Below, in pieces: positions 62,321 to 64,000 of a stretch of 64,000 nt of DNA. The stretch comes from Ewingella allii. Its GTDB lineage: Bacteria; Pseudomonadota; Gammaproteobacteria; Enterobacterales; Enterobacteriaceae. Below the pieces are notes generated by a model. That model was not told the origin of the DNA. It saw only the letters and a list, made by a program, of their open reading frames with translations, and did no database searches. Position 1 is the stretch's first letter; each line of letters begins with the position of its first letter. The stretch is from the NCBI RefSeq assembly GCF_044430645.1, contig NZ_JAWUDN010000005.1, positions 186,001-250,000 on the forward strand, given 5' to 3'. The position numbers and the translations under genes were made by a program.

Positions 62321-64000
62321 ATGACCAAGCCCACTCTCAAGCAGGACGTTTTTTTGGCGGCGCTAACCCGCCAATGGCAAGCCTTCGGGCTCACTTCCGC
62401 CAAGGACATGACTTTACATCAATGGTGGCATGCCGTTAGCGCCGCCGTCGCCGAACAGCTTCCCCCCCAAAACGACACCGTCCCAGCTAGCAAAAAGCGC
62501 CAGAAGATCACTCGCCATGTGAACTACATTTCCATGGAGTTTCTGGTGGGCCGTTTGACGGGGAACAACCTGATTAACCTGGGTTGGTTCGACACCGTCG
62601 CTGACGTGCTGAAGCAGTTTGATATTAATCTCAGCGACTTGCTGGAAGAGGAAATTGACCCTGCTCTGGGCAACGGGGGCTTGGGGCGACTGGCCGCTTG
62701 CTACCTCGACGCCATGGCTTCGGTTGGTCAGCCTGCGATTGGCTATGGGCTGAACTATCAATATGGTTTGTTCCGCCAACGCTTTGTCGAAGGGCAGCAG
62801 AAAGAGTCGCCGGACGACTGGCATCGCAACCAATATCCGTGGTTCCGCCACAACAGTTCGCTGGCCGTCAGCGTGGGTATCGGCGGGAAAATCGTCAAGA
62901 ACGATGCCGGCGTTAGCCGCTGGGAGCCGGAGTTTACCCTGCGTGGCGAAGCCTGGGACTTGCCGGTGATTGGCTATCGCAACGGCGTCACCCAGCCGCT
63001 GCGCCTGTGGGAAGCCACCCACCCGCACCCCTTTGATTTGGAAAAATTCAACGACGGTGAGTTTCTTAAAGCCGAGCAACAGGGCATTGATGCCGCCAAA
63101 CTGACCAAAGTGCTGTACCCCAATGACAACCATCAGGCCGGCAAACGCCTGCGCCTGATGCAGCAATATTTCCAGTGCGCCTGCTCGGTGGCCGATATTC
63201 TGCGCCGCCACCACTTCCTTGGGCGGAAAATTGCCGAACTGCCGGACTATGAGGTGGTTCAGCTTAACGACACTCATCCAACTATTGCTATCCCCGAAAT
63301 GCTGCGGGTGCTGCTCGATGAGCACCAGCTTAGCTGGGATGATGCCTGGCACATCACCAGCCGCACCTTTGCCTATACCAACCACACTCTGATGCCAGAA
63401 GCGTTAGAAACCTGGGATGAAAAGCTGGTGCGCAGCCTGCTGCCGCGACACTTCCAGATCATCAAACAGATCAACGCCAACTTTAAAAAAGTGGTTAATA
63501 AACAGTGGCCGGGCGATGAAGAAGTGTGGGCGAAACTGGCGGTTCATCATGACAAGCAGGTGCGCATGGCGAATCTGTGCGTAGTGGCGGGGTTCGCCGT
63601 CAACGGCGTCGCCGCGCTGCATTCTGATTTAGTGGTGAAAGACCTGTTCCCCGAGTATCACCAGCTATGGCCGGAAAAATTCCACAATGTCACCAACGGC
63701 ATCACGCCGCGCCGCTGGATTAAACAGTGTAATCCGGCGCTTTCGGCGCTGATCGATAAGCGTCTTGAGACGGACGCGTGGGTGACCGATCTCAGCTTGC
63801 TAAAGCAGCTGGAAAGCGGCGTAAAAGACAAAAAATTCTGCAAAGAGTACCGCAAGATAAAGCATGACAATAAAGTGCGTCTTGCCGAGTACGTCTGGCA
63901 GCGGCTGGGGATCAAACTCAATCCGAACGCCATCTTTGACGTGCAGATTAAGCGCCTGCATGAGTACAAACGCCAGCATCTGAATCTGCTGCACATCTTG
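62321..64000 (+). CDS. malP: Maltodextrin phosphorylase MalP (3' end outside window)
   Basis: 560 codons to the window end, from ATG 62321 with GGAAAGAG upstream. MTKPTLKQDVFLAALTRQW, NYISMEFLVGR and EIDPALGNGGLGRLAACYLDS near residue 120 identify an alpha-glucan phosphorylase. It is closer to MalP than to GlgP by the short N-terminus and lack of GlgP-specific parts. The PLP-lysine region is outside. It releases glucose-1-phosphate from maltodextrins. malT, divergent from malPQ in E. coli, is not here: ulaF is upstream instead. Confidence 0.95.
   Translation, partial: MTKPTLKQDVFLAALTRQWQAFGLTSAKDMTLHQWWHAVSAAVAEQLPPQNDTVPASKKRQKITRHVNYISMEFLVGRLTGNNLINLGWFDTVADVLKQFDINLSDLLEEEIDPALGNGGLGRLAACYLDAMASVGQPAIGYGLNYQYGLFRQRFVEGQQKESPDDWHRNQYPWFRHNSSLAVSVGIGGKIVKNDAGVSRWEPEFTLRGEAWDLPVIGYRNGVTQPLRLWEATHPHPFDLEKFNDGEFLKAEQQGIDAAKLTKVLYPNDNHQAGKRLRLMQQYFQCACSVADILRRHHFLGRKIAELPDYEVVQLNDTHPTIAIPEMLRVLLDEHQLSWDDAWHITSRTFAYTNHTLMPEALETWDEKLVRSLLPRHFQIIKQINANFKKVVNKQWPGDEEVWAKLAVHHDKQVRMANLCVVAGFAVNGVAALHSDLVVKDLFPEYHQLWPEKFHNVTNGITPRRWIKQCNPALSALIDKRLETDAWVTDLSLLKQLESGVKDKKFCKEYRKIKHDNKVRLAEYVWQRLGIKLNPNAIFDVQIKRLHEYKRQHLNLLHIL

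Noticed and set aside
1..64000. tRNA, rRNA, CRISPR array, insertion sequence, prophage
   Set aside because: I saw no cloverleaf with CCA-type ends, no regularly spaced repeat-spacer array and no transposase or integrase gene.

Overview
The window is chromosomal DNA of a gammaproteobacterium of the order Enterobacterales. The backbone order (gor-rlmJ-prlC-rsmJ-uspA-uspB-pitA-yhiN, yhhY-ryhB-yhhW-gntR, gntT-yhgN-asd-glgBXCAP-glpD and malP) is that of the E. coli 75-77 min region, and most proteins match their E. coli counterparts in length and motifs. An OlsF-type ornithine-lipid synthase, a P. aeruginosa-type DapD and an HrpL-type promoter point away from Escherichia and towards the Yersiniaceae/Erwiniaceae side (Serratia, Rahnella, Ewingella, Rouxiella-like). 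That placement is inference.

Layout. 0-2 kb: 3' end of a folC gene and a dapD-family gene. 2-3.4 kb: decayed hipBA and an orphan membrane protein. 3.4-14.1 kb: conserved block (glutathione reductase, two rRNA methyltransferases, oligopeptidase A, universal stress proteins, phosphate transporter). 14.2-18.5 kb: a broken sensor kinase abutting a porin-like remnant, a lipoprotein of the class C beta-lactamase fold, and two oxidoreductases. 18.5-20.7 kb: a small accessory island with an HrpL-box-preceded, proline-rich, frameshifted type III effector candidate, a truncated XRE antitoxin and the tail of an autotransporter. 20.7-26.6 kb: olsF, an alpha/beta hydrolase, yhhY, the sRNA RyhB with its Fur box and an adjoining ERIC element, pirin yhhW, and gntR. 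26.6-31.2 kb: a beta-glucoside (bgl) operon with an antitermination leader, placed between gntR and gntK. 31.3-36.3 kb: gluconate kinase and permease, a HigBA-like toxin-antitoxin pair flanked by a duplicated terminator, yhgN and asd. 36.6-46.3 kb: the complete glycogen operon glgBXCAP. 46.5-55.2 kb: glycerol-3-phosphate genes glpD, glpR, glpG and glpE, with a five-gene insertion (two isochorismatase-fold hydrolases, pirin, LysR, PLP lyase) between glpG and glpE. 55.3-62.2 kb: the full L-ascorbate regulon ulaR-ulaG / ulaABCDEF, where malT lies in E. coli. 62.3-64 kb: malP, cut by the window end.

Functionally, most of the window is carbon acquisition and storage: gluconate (GntR, GntK, GntT), beta-glucosides (PTS, phospho-beta-glucosidase, BglG-type antiterminator), ascorbate (PTS plus an aldolase-free route to pentose phosphate), glycerol-3-phosphate, and glycogen/maltodextrin turnover. 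Local control sites are visible: two overlapping GntR operators and a perfect CRP palindrome before gntT, two abutting GlpR operators before glpD, a RAT/terminator before bglF, and a Fur box on ryhB.

The item most worth following up is the candidate HrpL-dependent effector at 18.8-20.1 kb. The higBA cassette inside a duplicated terminator, the recombination junction at 20.3 kb and the rearranged glp/mal region are also notable.
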